A stretch of 64,000 bases of DNA from positions 1 through 64,000 of the IMG/VR virus record IMGVR_UViG_3300025133_000072; one strand, written 5' to 3'. Below are positions 1 through 8,080 of the stretch, in pieces. A program made the position numbers and the translations under genes. The DNA comes from a virus. Each line of letters opens with the position of its first letter. Position 1 is the first letter of the stretch. The notes below the pieces were generated by a model, which was not told the origin of the DNA, searched no databases, and was given only the letters and a program-made list of their open reading frames with translations.

Positions 1-8
1 TGCAATTG

Positions 9-37
9 CGAGATGTAATTGTCGCCGGGACATCTCG
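9..37. other. Inverted repeat / hairpin at the window edge
   Basis: CGAGATGT (9-16) pairs with ACATCTCG (30-37) around a 13-base loop. There is no T-tract, so it is not a clear terminator. It lies just upstream of the first small gene and may be the end of an upstream transcript or a leader structure. Confidence 0.35.
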
Positions 38-52
38 GATATAGGAGAAGAT

Positions 53-220
53 ATGAAAGCAATTGAAAAACTAAGAAAATCTAGAGCAAAGACTAACGAG
101 GGCAATTCGTTATCTGATGTCGATAAAAAAATAAAGGACTGGGATGCCAATGCCTTGGCGGGGTACGCCCGTAAAATAGGTATAGACGATGAGGTTGTCG
201 ATCCATTAGTTAAAAACTAG
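53..220 (+). CDS. Small hypothetical protein (55 aa)
   Basis: ATG at 53 follows an AGGAGA ribosome-binding site; the frame ends TAG at 218-220. The protein is charged and probably helical (starts MKAIEKLRKS, ends DPLVKN). No family recognised. Its stop codon lies inside the first copy of a 42-bp direct repeat, suggesting that this gene's 3' end took part in a local duplication. It sits immediately before tail genes with another small helical gene. Confidence 0.55.
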   Translation: MKAIEKLRKSRAKTNEGNSLSDVDKKIKDWDANALAGYARKIGIDDEVVDPLVKN

Positions 221-253
221 AAGAGGCTGATAGCCCTACTTGCTATATTTAAA
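212..253 (+). repeat. 42-bp direct repeat, copy 1
   Basis: Identical to 564-605. It starts at AAAAACTAG, the end of the preceding gene, and runs through TGCTATATTTAAA. It contains a small GGCT/AGCC hairpin and a TGCTATATT stretch resembling an extended -10 element. Confidence 0.85.
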
Positions 254-268
254 TTACAGGAGCATAAA

Positions 269-550
269 ATGAAAACATTATGTGAACAATTGAATGAAAC
301 AATAGAAGCCAAAAAGCTAGAACGCATCAAGTCGGCTTGGGATTATGAACAAGACTTAAAAAAGTTAGCCAAAAGCATTCGAGAGGGCTTGGATGATATC
401 GAAGGAGTCTGGACGCATTTTGATGGTCAGTGGAACTCCGAAGATCGCAAAATGGCTAACGAGATATGCGATGAAACAATAGCTGAACTTAAAAAAGGGA
501 AAGCTTTGTTCAATGACGCTTGGATCAATACTGTCCCGGATGATGAATGA
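269..550 (+). CDS. Small hypothetical helical protein (93 aa)
   Basis: ATG at 269 follows an AGGAGC site. The product is charged, rich in Lys and Glu and probably all-helical (MKTLCEQLNETIEAKK start); no domain recognised. It is flanked on both sides by the 42-bp direct repeat, so its transcription could depend on the promoter-like part of that repeat. Function unknown. Confidence 0.6.
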   Translation: MKTLCEQLNETIEAKKLERIKSAWDYEQDLKKLAKSIREGLDDIEGVWTHFDGQWNSEDRKMANEICDETIAELKKGKALFNDAWINTVPDDE

Positions 551-563
551 AACCACAGAACCC

Positions 564-605
564 AAAAACTAGAAGAGGCTGATAGCCCTACTTGCTATAT
601 TTAAA
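564..605 (+). repeat. 42-bp direct repeat, copy 2
   Basis: Exact second copy of 212-253, placed after the 93-aa gene and reading into an open frame that lacks a normal start codon (573-791). This suggests recombination or duplication between gene ends. Confidence 0.85.
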
Positions 606-791
606 CAAGTAGGGGATGTTCGATCTGATATATCGGAGTCGATTGTTATCCTCAATAAAATAAAAGCAAGAGCTAAGGGATCTAATATGGACAAATCTGT
701 GTTGGATGATATGTTTTCTTTTTTAGAGAAAGCAGAAAATCAAGGAGAGACTTTCAAATCTCTTTTTCGAAAAGTCTACAAGACAAAATAA
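573..791 (+). pseudogene. Possible 5'-truncated small gene
   Basis: An open frame runs from 573 to TAA at 789-791 and encodes a plausible charged helical tail (ending SLFRKVYKTK). The only ATG giving a protein is at 690 (33 aa). The upstream part of the frame is built from the repeat copy at 564-605. I read this as a gene whose 5' end was replaced by the duplicated segment; a genuine 33-aa peptide from 690 cannot be excluded. Confidence 0.35.
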
Positions 792-794
792 TCT

Positions 795-1934
795 ATGGCT
801 GAACTTGTTCAACTTGATATCTTCGAGACATTTGAAAACGAGCCTTTGACGGTAATAATCAGCGAGTCTGTTACATTACTAGATATCAAAGCTCGTGGAG
901 TCTCCCTACACCTTAATAAGATATCCATCCCAGGATCTTTAGGGCAGGCTCTTCTAACTGAATTTGGATTAGTGGGATCTCCTGACGGAGCTTACGGAGC
1001 TAACCCTAACATCCTCAAAAAAGTCGAGATCACAAAGAACAGAGATACTTTTGCTGTTGTAAAAATCGAGGGGATTGAACTTACCAAAGATTTGAAAGTA
1101 GACGAGATCCCAGGAGAAATGTTGGGAGATGCTTTTGGTCTTCAGTTTCTGACGGTCAATATCAAAAAACTCTTTCCCGAAAGCCACTTACAATATCCTC
1201 TGAACAAAAAATTATTAGAGGTTTTTCAATATGTGGTAGAGGTCTGGGGAGAGGACAAACTCCAAAGCACCCTCAGATTTTACGACACTAGATCTAATCC
1301 TGACCTGGATAAGCTCCTGGTTCAATTCGGGGTCAAGGATATGGTCTACGAACTAGAGGACAATCCCGTAGCTTTTAATGCATCCATGCGAGGGATTATA
1401 TCTGTTATAGATTCCTTTTTTCAGATCAAAGGGACTATGAAAGCGGTTTGGTATTGCCTGTATAAAGGCGGGGCTCCTGTTAATCAAGTAGGAGAAACTC
1501 CTGTTACGGGTTTAGTTGAATGGTACGAACCTGCTTTTCTCCCATTAAAAGATGGGGATGTACTGAATGACCTAAGAGGGTGTGCTGATGTTCACCTTTA
1601 CCAAGATTCTCTTGATGTTTCAATAGTTTCGATTATTTCTAAATTCAATGCCCTTCATCCATATCTACTTCCTTGGTTTTTTCATATTTACAGATGGATT
1701 CTAAACAGTTCGTTTACGGATACGGCAGATTTGTCAGGTTCCTCGGATACATTTCGATTGTATAAGAAGTGCGGTGAATTCCTTTACGATAGTGTATATA
1801 AATATGGAGATCCGGTTACATATTCATCTTCAGCATGTCCTCCGATTGCTTACGATGATGAATATGCATACGATGATGAAGTAGCTTATACAGGTGCAGT
1901 AACAACAGCGGAGGAATTGGTGTTGACTATATGA
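795..1934 (+). CDS. Baseplate / tail protein, gpI-like
   Basis: 379 aa. The middle (about residues 170-245) has the pattern of the P2 gpI / tail protein I baseplate family: an acidic helical stretch followed by FFQIKGTMKAVWYCLYKGG and then EWYEP. The family is usually about 180-200 aa, so this one is long, with an unrecognised N-terminal 150 aa and a Tyr/Asp-rich C-terminal stretch (YDDEYAYDDE). No good ribosome-binding site precedes ATG 795. The next gene overlaps its stop (ATGA at 1931), as in a baseplate/fibre operon. Assignment rests on motif resemblance only. Confidence 0.5.
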   Translation: MAELVQLDIFETFENEPLTVIISESVTLLDIKARGVSLHLNKISIPGSLGQALLTEFGLVGSPDGAYGANPNILKKVEITKNRDTFAVVKIEGIELTKDLKVDEIPGEMLGDAFGLQFLTVNIKKLFPESHLQYPLNKKLLEVFQYVVEVWGEDKLQSTLRFYDTRSNPDLDKLLVQFGVKDMVYELEDNPVAFNASMRGIISVIDSFFQIKGTMKAVWYCLYKGGAPVNQVGETPVTGLVEWYEPAFLPLKDGDVLNDLRGCADVHLYQDSLDVSIVSIISKFNALHPYLLPWFFHIYRWILNSSFTDTADLSGSSDTFRLYKKCGEFLYDSVYKYGDPVTYSSSACPPIAYDDEYAYDDEVAYTGAVTTAEELVLTI

Positions 1935-2398
1935 TTGATGTTGCTTCTTTTCCCAATGTTTCGGGGCATTTCAAGTTGTTTCAAACCAACATGAATTCCT
2001 CAGATATTCTTTGTGTGGATAAAAAAAATACAATCGTTAATGGATTCATGGAAGTAGCTGCTCGTACAATATGGTCTGGAGCACAACAAACAGGATACGG
2101 GATATCTCAGTTTGGTGTGGGGACAGGGAGCACAGCGACGAATGTAGCAGACACAAGTTTAGAGGCTTCTGTCTTAACAAAAACAGGAGATGGAGGAACT
2201 CAAATATCCCCCACTACATTCCGTATTAACGGAACTTTGTTAGCTGATGAAGCTAACGATGGAGATCCTACTCTAATTACCGAGATGGGTCTTTTTTCTG
2301 TGACTGGAACTATCATGGTAGCTCGTGTGGTTTTCGAAGCTCAGGATAAGAGTGCTGCCATAACTTTTCGGTTCGAATGGGATATTACTGTCACGTAG
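1931..2398 (+). CDS. Tail fibre / baseplate-associated beta-rich protein
   Basis: 155 aa, start overlapping the previous stop (ATGA). The sequence has the arrangement seen in many phage fibre-attachment proteins: FGVGTGSTATNVADTSL in the middle, ITEMGLFSVTG later, and a C-terminal strand ending EWDITVT. It lies between the gpI-like gene and a tail fibre gene, consistent with a collar or fibre-connector role. Family-level inference only. Confidence 0.5.
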   Translation: MIDVASFPNVSGHFKLFQTNMNSSDILCVDKKNTIVNGFMEVAARTIWSGAQQTGYGISQFGVGTGSTATNVADTSLEASVLTKTGDGGTQISPTTFRINGTLLADEANDGDPTLITEMGLFSVTGTIMVARVVFEAQDKSAAITFRFEWDITVT

Positions 2399-2407
2399 GA
2401 GTAGGAA

Positions 2408-3433
2408 ATGGCGTACAAGGATAAAGCTAATATTTCATGGATACGGAAAGATGCTGTTGCTGATCGTGTTGTTGGGTCTACAGACGCTCAACTAGGACAA
2501 GGATCAGGACTTACTCCAGATACTTCTACCAGTCCCCCTAACAGGTTAGCTGAGGAACTGTATGACAATATCGAGTCAGTTAAAGGTATAGCTGAAGCAG
2601 ATGGTACGTTTAAGTCGTTAACTGATACTCCAGCCTCTGTACCTGACGGACAATTCCTCTTAGGTAACGCATCTAATGCGTTAGTATTCTCAGGGGCTCC
2701 AGGAACTGCATTCAATAAAGCCTTCACTACTTCAGGTGGGGATAATGGAACGTCTACTGACGTAGCTCGTGGTAATCACAAACATGACAGTCTGTATTAT
2801 ACGGAGTCTGAAGTAGACAATTTACTGGCAGGTGTTGGATGTTTGAATCTAGGAAACGTGTATGAGAAAACCTTATCTGGATCAGGTCGTGATGCTAATC
2901 CTAACTCTGGGACGCACTTAACTTCTGACATACTTAAGGTAGGATCAAATTTAGGATCAGTAGGATCTATAAGTCCAGCTTTTAGTCTCAGAATTAAAAT
3001 GATACATACTGTTATTGCTAATTTAGTAGGATCTGGTACTGGTACGTATTTCTCGTCTACACGAGCTGACTACCTTATAACGCTCTATGCAAGATGGTTC
3101 TCCACTACTCAGTATCACTGGGCTATGCACACGTCAGTCCTTGAGTATACATCAAGTAGTGGCTACGCAGGGGCTGGAGTCGTGCCTATGACTACATTAG
3201 TATATGCAGTACAGAAGATTACTGGTACTCGAAGTCTCACTTCATATAGTGGACTTACTGGTGAGGACGCCTATGCTCTGTTCCCTTTTAATGATATTGA
3301 CTACTTCATAGTTGAGTTTAACGGAAAAGGAGGGGAGCCAGGATCATCTACTATCGTTGATAGAGAATTTGCTAAAATTAAAATAGAGGTCTTTCAGGAT
3401 TTCGACGATCCACAACCTATTACAGTATTATAA
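2408..3433 (+). CDS. Tail fibre protein (paralogue of 5477-6487)
   Basis: 341 aa with a good GGAGTAGG site. The N-terminus (MAYKDKANISWIR) and the following 120 residues match the protein at 5477-6487 (MAFKEKTAVRWV...): both contain AFNK(A/N)F, then (Y)TESEVDNL / YTQTEVDNLI. The stretch RGNHKHDSLYYTESEVDNL is typical of phage tail fibres just before the distal region. The C-terminal halves differ, as expected for exchangeable receptor-binding tips. A third, broken copy of the N-terminus follows at 3437. Confidence 0.7.
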   Translation: MAYKDKANISWIRKDAVADRVVGSTDAQLGQGSGLTPDTSTSPPNRLAEELYDNIESVKGIAEADGTFKSLTDTPASVPDGQFLLGNASNALVFSGAPGTAFNKAFTTSGGDNGTSTDVARGNHKHDSLYYTESEVDNLLAGVGCLNLGNVYEKTLSGSGRDANPNSGTHLTSDILKVGSNLGSVGSISPAFSLRIKMIHTVIANLVGSGTGTYFSSTRADYLITLYARWFSTTQYHWAMHTSVLEYTSSSGYAGAGVVPMTTLVYAVQKITGTRSLTSYSGLTGEDAYALFPFNDIDYFIVEFNGKGGEPGSSTIVDREFAKIKIEVFQDFDDPQPITVL

Positions 3434-3436
3434 ACT

Positions 3437-3561
3437 ATGGCTTATAAAACAAAATCACAAATATCATGGTTAAGAGCAGTGGCTCTGAGTCCTCAATAAA
3501 AGGAATGACAGATACCGAAATTATCGGATCATTAAGACATGTGAGTAAACATATAAAATGA
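3437..3561 (+). pseudogene. Remnant of a third tail-fibre N-terminus
   Basis: ATG 3437 begins MAYKTKSQISWLRAV, clearly related to MAYKDKANISWIR at 2408, but it stops after 20 codons (TAA 3497-3499). A shifted frame continues with a plausible sequence (GSESSIKGMTDTEIIGSLR) to TGA 3559-3561. I interpret this as a frameshifted, truncated duplicate of the fibre head-binding domain. Confidence 0.6.
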
Positions 3562-3613
3562 AATCATGAATGATGTAGCACTTGATATAGATGAACTATG
3601 GGAGGAGGAGGCA

Positions 3614-4486
3614 ATGGCGTCTCCCACGCAGAAGAAAATAGGAATTATCGACGACAATGAAGGGGAGATTCGTTTACTGAAAGACACTCTTCAAGAAATA
3701 TCCCTTCTAGATCTTCGGTTCGTTCCTTTCACAGACCCGCACAAAGCTATCAAACATATTGATGAGAAGAATGGGTATGATCTAATCTACATTGATTACA
3801 ATCTAAACAGTACCATGAATGGGCTGGATGTTTTCCACAAGCTCCGGGAGATCAACATTGCTTGCCCTATTGTCATTCTCTCTATTTCGGAGGATGTCAT
3901 CAACAAATTAAAAGGACTCAAAGGAGTCCGGGCAATTTCTAAAATCGATTATACTGATGACTGCCACAAAACCCGACTGTGTGAAATGACAGAGGGACTC
4001 ATTGAAAAATACGATATAACAACAGGTATTTCCTGTGTCCGTCACTCAGTAGACAAACTTGAGCTTTTCCAGGGCGTTCTAAAACATGATCTGGATAAGT
4101 TAAAAACTATTCTGGAAGGTATAACGAATTCAATGCTGACCAAGGGAGATTTAGTTTCGATCACTCAAGCTATTTCAGAAAGAGTTCGTAAAGATTTCTC
4201 TGCAATGGGGGATGGGGATACAGATTTAACAACGATGATTAAAAACCAAAAAAGGCCCCCTGCTCAATTACTCAGAATGGGGCTTCAGATCTGGAAAGAA
4301 GATCCTACTTGGGGAATCTTTGCTAAGATCTTAGAAAAGGTTTTTAGTATCGGAATAAAGATGTTCGTCTTGATTGTTGTTCTTTTAGGGCTTTTGATCG
4401 TCCTGGTTACTCAGCGTCCTAATCTTGGCAAAATGGCTGAGTCTTTGACCTCAGTGACCGCAACACAGGTAAAACCCAGCCGTTAA
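3614..4486 (+). CDS. Response-regulator receiver (REC) protein with C-terminal membrane anchor
   Basis: ATG 3614 is preceded by a strong GGAGGAGG site, so it is preferred to the in-frame ATG at 3566, which lacks one. Residues 8-115 form a CheY-like receiver: acidic pair D13/D14 (IIDDNE), phosphoacceptor D61 (IYIDYNL), switch Ser near 90-92 (ILSIS) and conserved Lys110 (ISKIDY). A middle region of unknown fold follows, and a single transmembrane helix (about 252-272, MFVLIVVLLGLLIVLV) lies near the C-terminus. No DNA-binding output domain and no cognate kinase are visible nearby. It stands among tail-fibre genes, which is unusual. REC fold is confident; function unknown. Confidence 0.75.
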   Translation: MASPTQKKIGIIDDNEGEIRLLKDTLQEISLLDLRFVPFTDPHKAIKHIDEKNGYDLIYIDYNLNSTMNGLDVFHKLREINIACPIVILSISEDVINKLKGLKGVRAISKIDYTDDCHKTRLCEMTEGLIEKYDITTGISCVRHSVDKLELFQGVLKHDLDKLKTILEGITNSMLTKGDLVSITQAISERVRKDFSAMGDGDTDLTTMIKNQKRPPAQLLRMGLQIWKEDPTWGIFAKILEKVFSIGIKMFVLIVVLLGLLIVLVTQRPNLGKMAESLTSVTATQVKPSR

Positions 4487-4490
4487 GTTG

Positions 4491-4499
4491 TGGTAGAAT
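4491..4499 (+). promoter_or_regulatory. Extended -10 promoter candidate
   Basis: TGGTAGAAT about 30 bases before the gene at 4530. Matches the TGnTA(C/G)AAT pattern repeated before other tail genes; no clear -35. Confidence 0.4.
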
Positions 4500-4529
4500 A
4501 AACAGGAAGGCAGCAGAAGAGGAATATCT

Positions 4530-4883
4530 ATGTCCATACTATCCGATCTGCAACAAGCCCTTTTAGAAGATGCTCCTGGTTTTGAAGACATTTCTGAACC
4601 CGCTATAAGAAAGTGGATGCAGTCTTTCTACAAGATCTTAGCTCCTGCTGGATTCCGTCCTCATGATTTTGTTTATAATGACAAAAACATCCCTTATGTG
4701 GAGGCTACGATTGTTGGAGAACCTTCGGTCAAAGTGAAGATCTCTTTTAATCCCTCAACTACAAATACCACAATTGAGTACAAGATTGAGAATACAAGCA
4801 GGCATAAACAATCCAAGAACACGGATGTCGTGAAGGTTCTCAAGGCCATAACACTATTCAAAAAAACCATAGAAAGCATTTAG
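4530..4883 (+). CDS. Hypothetical protein (117 aa)
   Basis: ATG 4530 follows AGAGGA. Predicted mixed alpha/beta protein: a helical N-terminal half (LQQALLEDAPGFEDI) and a beta-rich middle (VEATIVGEPSVKVKISF). No family recognised. It has its own promoter candidate and lies between the REC protein and another unknown gene with the same type of promoter, so these three may be independently transcribed insertions (morons) in the tail region. Confidence 0.6.
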   Translation: MSILSDLQQALLEDAPGFEDISEPAIRKWMQSFYKILAPAGFRPHDFVYNDKNIPYVEATIVGEPSVKVKISFNPSTTNTTIEYKIENTSRHKQSKNTDVVKVLKAITLFKKTIESI

Positions 4884-4907
4884 ATTCTTATAGATTGAGA
4901 GTCTTCG

Positions 4908-4916
4908 TGTTATCAT
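4908..4916 (+). promoter_or_regulatory. Extended -10 promoter candidate
   Basis: TGTTATCAT upstream of the gene at 4948, preceded by TTCTTATAGA, a sequence also found in the early-type promoters of this phage. Confidence 0.35.
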
Positions 4917-4947
4917 TAAATTGAGGCAGCTTGATTTAGGATAAATC

Positions 4948-5469
4948 ATGCTTATCGTGCAAAAACTTCAAGAGGCTCTCAAAGAGGCTCGTAGAGTTCA
5001 GAGAATGAGCGGGGGCGGAGTCCCCGGCGTTATGGTTCCAACAGAGGAGCCCAGACTCTACTCTAATTCTGAAAGACGCAGACTTAATCGATCTCCCCTT
5101 AAATTAGCTTTGGCTGAAGCTCCTTGGTTAGATGATTTCATTTCTCCTTTTAAAAAGAAGCTTCGCTGGAAAGATCCTTTAGTCTCCATGGAAGTGAAAT
5201 TAGATGTGGACGACCGCATTTTAGGAACAGGGGAACTTTCCATAATCTTCGAAGAGAAAGAAAGAACCATTGAAATCTCCATGAATCTATTTGACATAGA
5301 ACTCACTTATGGAGAAGAAGAAATCGAAGATATGGGCCGGGAACGCTCTGCGTTTCTCCGGGTGGAAAACAGCAAGGGCTTTGTTATTTTTGACAAGGAC
5401 ATAGGCCCGATTCACATGCCCCTTCTTTTATACAAAAAAGTCTTGGACGGGCTCAACCAAATCAAGTAG
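4948..5469 (+). CDS. Hypothetical protein (173 aa)
   Basis: ATG 4948 follows AGGAT. The N-terminal 50 residues are basic and helical (KLQEALKEARRVQRM, RRRLNRS); the rest is alternating beta with a strongly acidic patch (ELTYGEEEIEDMGRE). No recognised domain. The N-terminal LQ(E/Q)AL motif resembles that of the 117-aa neighbour (LQQALLED), suggesting a shared targeting or interaction helix. Confidence 0.6.
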   Translation: MLIVQKLQEALKEARRVQRMSGGGVPGVMVPTEEPRLYSNSERRRLNRSPLKLALAEAPWLDDFISPFKKKLRWKDPLVSMEVKLDVDDRILGTGELSIIFEEKERTIEISMNLFDIELTYGEEEIEDMGRERSAFLRVENSKGFVIFDKDIGPIHMPLLLYKKVLDGLNQIK

Positions 5470-5476
5470 GAACTAA

Positions 5477-6487
5477 ATGGCTTTCAAAGAAAAAACAGCA
5501 GTTCGTTGGGTAGTCGATGGAGCGCCTGTACAGGGGTCTACAGTAGCAAACGATCCAGATTCCGCTAATTCTCCTGTTGGAGCTATGGGAGAGGATCTCT
5601 TTGAAAATACCAAAGCGAACAAAGACGAGATCTCTATTATCCAAGGCAGTCAAGTTTCTACTTGGGAGGGACTGATTGGTACTTCAGGAACTATTTCAGA
5701 CAATCAAGTTCCTGTTTCTTCTGGGAATGCTCTGGTTCTCACAGGAACTGGAACAGCTTTTAATAAGAATTTTGGAACTGGGTCTGGTGATGTGGCAGAG
5801 GGCGATTCTGTCTATACTCAGACGGAAGTAGATAATTTAATTTCCGGTGTAGGTACGGGATTTCCTGTAGATAATGTCTCTAGGGCCACATCTAACATTC
5901 AGAGCAGATTTATAAAAACGAGCGAGACAAATATAGAAATACCATTATTGACTATGACTTTAGCAGATGACTCTTCGGATTATTCAGAATATGGGCTTAG
6001 GTATTCTGTTATTCAAATTGTTCATCCGACGCAAGGAGCTGTATATAATGGTGGTCAATATTCTTTGTCGGTTGCATGGTCATTTCAATATATTGTGGTT
6101 CCTCAAAAGAGATATTCCAATGTGGTTGCTGATGGTACAGTACGATATACTATACTGCTAGAATATATGGCAGGAAGAGGTGAAACGGCCTTTAATGCGG
6201 GCGGAGACATTATTTTATACAATTCTTCTGGGGGGGCAATATGCAACATGAAAACGGTAAGCTCTGCGTTTGTTTTAGATATTGATGAAACTTACACCAT
6301 GAAGATGGGAACATCAATTCAATCAAATAGTTACGGTGGTTTTGCATCCACAACTTCAGTCACACAGTTATTAATTGCAGTAAGTTCATTTAAAATTACT
6401 TCTGGCAATACCTTGACGACAAATGTAGAAGAATTTTTAAGCAATGATATGAGTATCTTTCCCTTTAATTTGGTATGGTTAATATAA
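5477..6487 (+). CDS. Tail fibre protein (second paralogue)
   Basis: 336 aa. The N-terminal 130 residues parallel the fibre at 2408-3433 (MAFKEKTAVRWV; AFNKNFGTGSGD; YTQTEVDNLISGVG). The distal two thirds are unrelated to that copy, beta-rich and clearly richer in A+T, suggesting a tip acquired by exchange. It overlaps the next gene (TAATG at 6485-6489), which may encode its dedicated assembly partner. Confidence 0.7.
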   Translation: MAFKEKTAVRWVVDGAPVQGSTVANDPDSANSPVGAMGEDLFENTKANKDEISIIQGSQVSTWEGLIGTSGTISDNQVPVSSGNALVLTGTGTAFNKNFGTGSGDVAEGDSVYTQTEVDNLISGVGTGFPVDNVSRATSNIQSRFIKTSETNIEIPLLTMTLADDSSDYSEYGLRYSVIQIVHPTQGAVYNGGQYSLSVAWSFQYIVVPQKRYSNVVADGTVRYTILLEYMAGRGETAFNAGGDIILYNSSGGAICNMKTVSSAFVLDIDETYTMKMGTSIQSNSYGGFASTTSVTQLLIAVSSFKITSGNTLTTNVEEFLSNDMSIFPFNLVWLI

Positions 6488-6984
6488 TGATAAGATGTTT
6501 TAAAATAGACAAGGAAAATAAAAATATAATTGCTAATGTAGAGGTAGAAAAAAACTCTATAGATTATGTTGAGTTTGTTCCGTTAAATGAATTTCCATAT
6601 CCATTAAATATAAACAAGCCTATATGGGATTCAAAAAATAAACGATGGAAAGAATCTGCTAAAAAGGCTGATATAGAGACCGCCAACAAATACAATTTAA
6701 TTGTTCTTCGAGAAGAAAAAATAAACCAGGCTAAACAAATATGCAAACAACAATGTTTAGAATTAGCAGACGAATATAAACAAATGAACCTTATAAGAGA
6801 AGGCGATACAGAAAATCCTATTTTTATAAAAATAGATACCATAAGAAAATTATCTAATAAATTAGAAGAAAAAATCTTAAAAATTAAAACAATAAAAGAA
6901 ATGAAGGAGCTAAACATTCCTTTGGAATTTTTTTCACCGGATGACATTGGAATATTAGGAGGAGTCACCAATGGCACTACCTAA
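6487..6984 (+). CDS. Possible fibre-associated / chaperone-like protein
   Basis: 165 aa from ATG 6487 (an in-frame ATG also exists at 6475). The start is chosen because TAATG overlap is the coupling used repeatedly in this genome. The sequence is Lys-rich and A+T-rich, with a beta N-terminus, the phrase KPIWDSKNKRWKES and a long coiled-coil-like helix. This shape is common for small proteins encoded directly after tail fibres (tail fibre assembly proteins), but no specific family is recognised. Confidence 0.5.
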   Translation: MIRCFKIDKENKNIIANVEVEKNSIDYVEFVPLNEFPYPLNINKPIWDSKNKRWKESAKKADIETANKYNLIVLREEKINQAKQICKQQCLELADEYKQMNLIREGDTENPIFIKIDTIRKLSNKLEEKILKIKTIKEMKELNIPLEFFSPDDIGILGGVTNGTT

Positions 6985-7213
6985 TGCAACATTAACATGG
7001 ATAATAACACAACCCCTCCCGGTGGCACCCTTGATGAGGGGGAGCCATTTCCAATAGATCTTGGTTCCGTACCTGTGGGAAGTTCCATTTATCTGACGAT
7101 TCATATAAACGTGAACACTGAGGCACTTTCTATTCACAATAGGGACGATTTTTCTATACGACACGGACGGGCCAGAAACCCTCAACCAGGATTTGATAGA
7201 TGCTATGGAATAG
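6971..7213 (+). pseudogene. Frameshifted tail-region gene
   Basis: Three successive frames each look coding: MALPNATLTW from 6971, then DNNTTPPGGTLDEGEPFPID through INVNTEA (frame of 6997), then FTIGTIFLYDTDGPETLNQ to TAG 7211-7213. Together they would form a roughly 80-residue beta-rich protein. I read this as one gene with two frameshifts, caused by mutation or sequencing error. Function unknown. Confidence 0.4.
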
Positions 7214-7216
7214 ATT

Positions 7217-7345
7217 GTGGTTTCTCGTCAGTCTTTTAGAGAATATTGGAAGTACAAGTCTTCTGAGGATGATGGTGTTTTGAATTGGCTATTAGGACTC
7301 TCTGCTGGATTGATTGCTTTGACCGGGTATGTAGTTTTAATGTGA
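7217..7345 (+). CDS. Small single-span membrane protein (42 aa)
   Basis: GTG 7217 to TGA 7343-7345. The N-terminal half is polar (SRQSFREYWKYKSSEDDG) and the C-terminal half forms one hydrophobic helix (LNWLLGLSAGLIALTGYVVL). No strong ribosome-binding site, so the start is uncertain. A tiny tail-anchored protein among tail genes could be a holin-like or superinfection-related peptide; that is a guess. Confidence 0.4.
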   Translation: MVSRQSFREYWKYKSSEDDGVLNWLLGLSAGLIALTGYVVLM

Positions 7346-7351
7346 TACAAT
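7343..7351 (+). promoter_or_regulatory. Extended -10 promoter, probably giving a leaderless mRNA
   Basis: TGATACAAT ends six bases before ATG 7358. Transcription starting at the normal distance would begin at or next to the start codon, and no ribosome-binding site is present. Confidence 0.5.
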
Positions 7352-7357
7352 ATCCTT

Positions 7358-8080
7358 ATGCCTCTCGGAGATAAAACAGACCAGATCCAAACCCTCATTG
7401 ATGGAATCCGAACAACGCATTCCGGTTATCTAACAGGACTTCCAGAACCTCCTGAAAAGGATTTCCTAGATAATCTTGAGACAGAAAAGGGATCTATTAA
7501 AACCACGGGTGAGGCTTTTATAACTGATGAGGCGGTCAATGCTCAGGCTCGAATGATTTCTAAGCTTACAGCTACTGATCGGATCATAGCTAAAGAAGGG
7601 ATCGCAGATACATCCTGCGCTAAATACAATCTCTTGAACCTGATCGATTCAGGGGCTTTTTTGGACAATATCATATCAACCTTAACAGGGATCGTTACCC
7701 AACAGGATTTGATAGATAATATTGAAAGCATCTTAGATGAGGCTCTGGAAAAACGAGGGAAAATTGATGAGGCTCAGACAGCTATCAACAACACCAAAAC
7801 CCTTTTGGACGATGCTACCAGTGTTCTGATGAATGCAGCCCTTGGCTCTGCTTTTGATCCTGCTTTAGTAAGCTGTCTGTCCAATTTCTTTCCGACCCTA
7901 TCTGCACAAAACCCTACCTTCCATTCATCTATGAACAATGCAAAGACCCTTCAGGATGAAGGGAAGACCTCTTCTGAGATTTTTGACAGCTTGATTACTT
8001 CGGGAAAAACCAGTAATAATATAGACACACGTCAAACAGATGTGGTGGATACGCTAAATACTTTAGCAGCTTCTTTCTAA
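7358..8080 (+). CDS. Hypothetical helical tail-region protein (240 aa)
   Basis: ATG 7358 lies six bases after a -10 box and has no ribosome-binding site, suggesting leaderless translation. The protein is almost entirely helical with Asp/Thr-rich repeats (LIDGIRTTHSGYLTGLPEPP; LLDDATSVLMNAALG; IFDSLITSGKTSNNID). The next gene, a PAAR-like spike tip, overlaps it by one base (TAATG), suggesting the two act together at the baseplate hub. No family recognised. Confidence 0.55.
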   Translation: MPLGDKTDQIQTLIDGIRTTHSGYLTGLPEPPEKDFLDNLETEKGSIKTTGEAFITDEAVNAQARMISKLTATDRIIAKEGIADTSCAKYNLLNLIDSGAFLDNIISTLTGIVTQQDLIDNIESILDEALEKRGKIDEAQTAINNTKTLLDDATSVLMNAALGSAFDPALVSCLSNFFPTLSAQNPTFHSSMNNAKTLQDEGKTSSEIFDSLITSGKTSNNIDTRQTDVVDTLNTLAASF

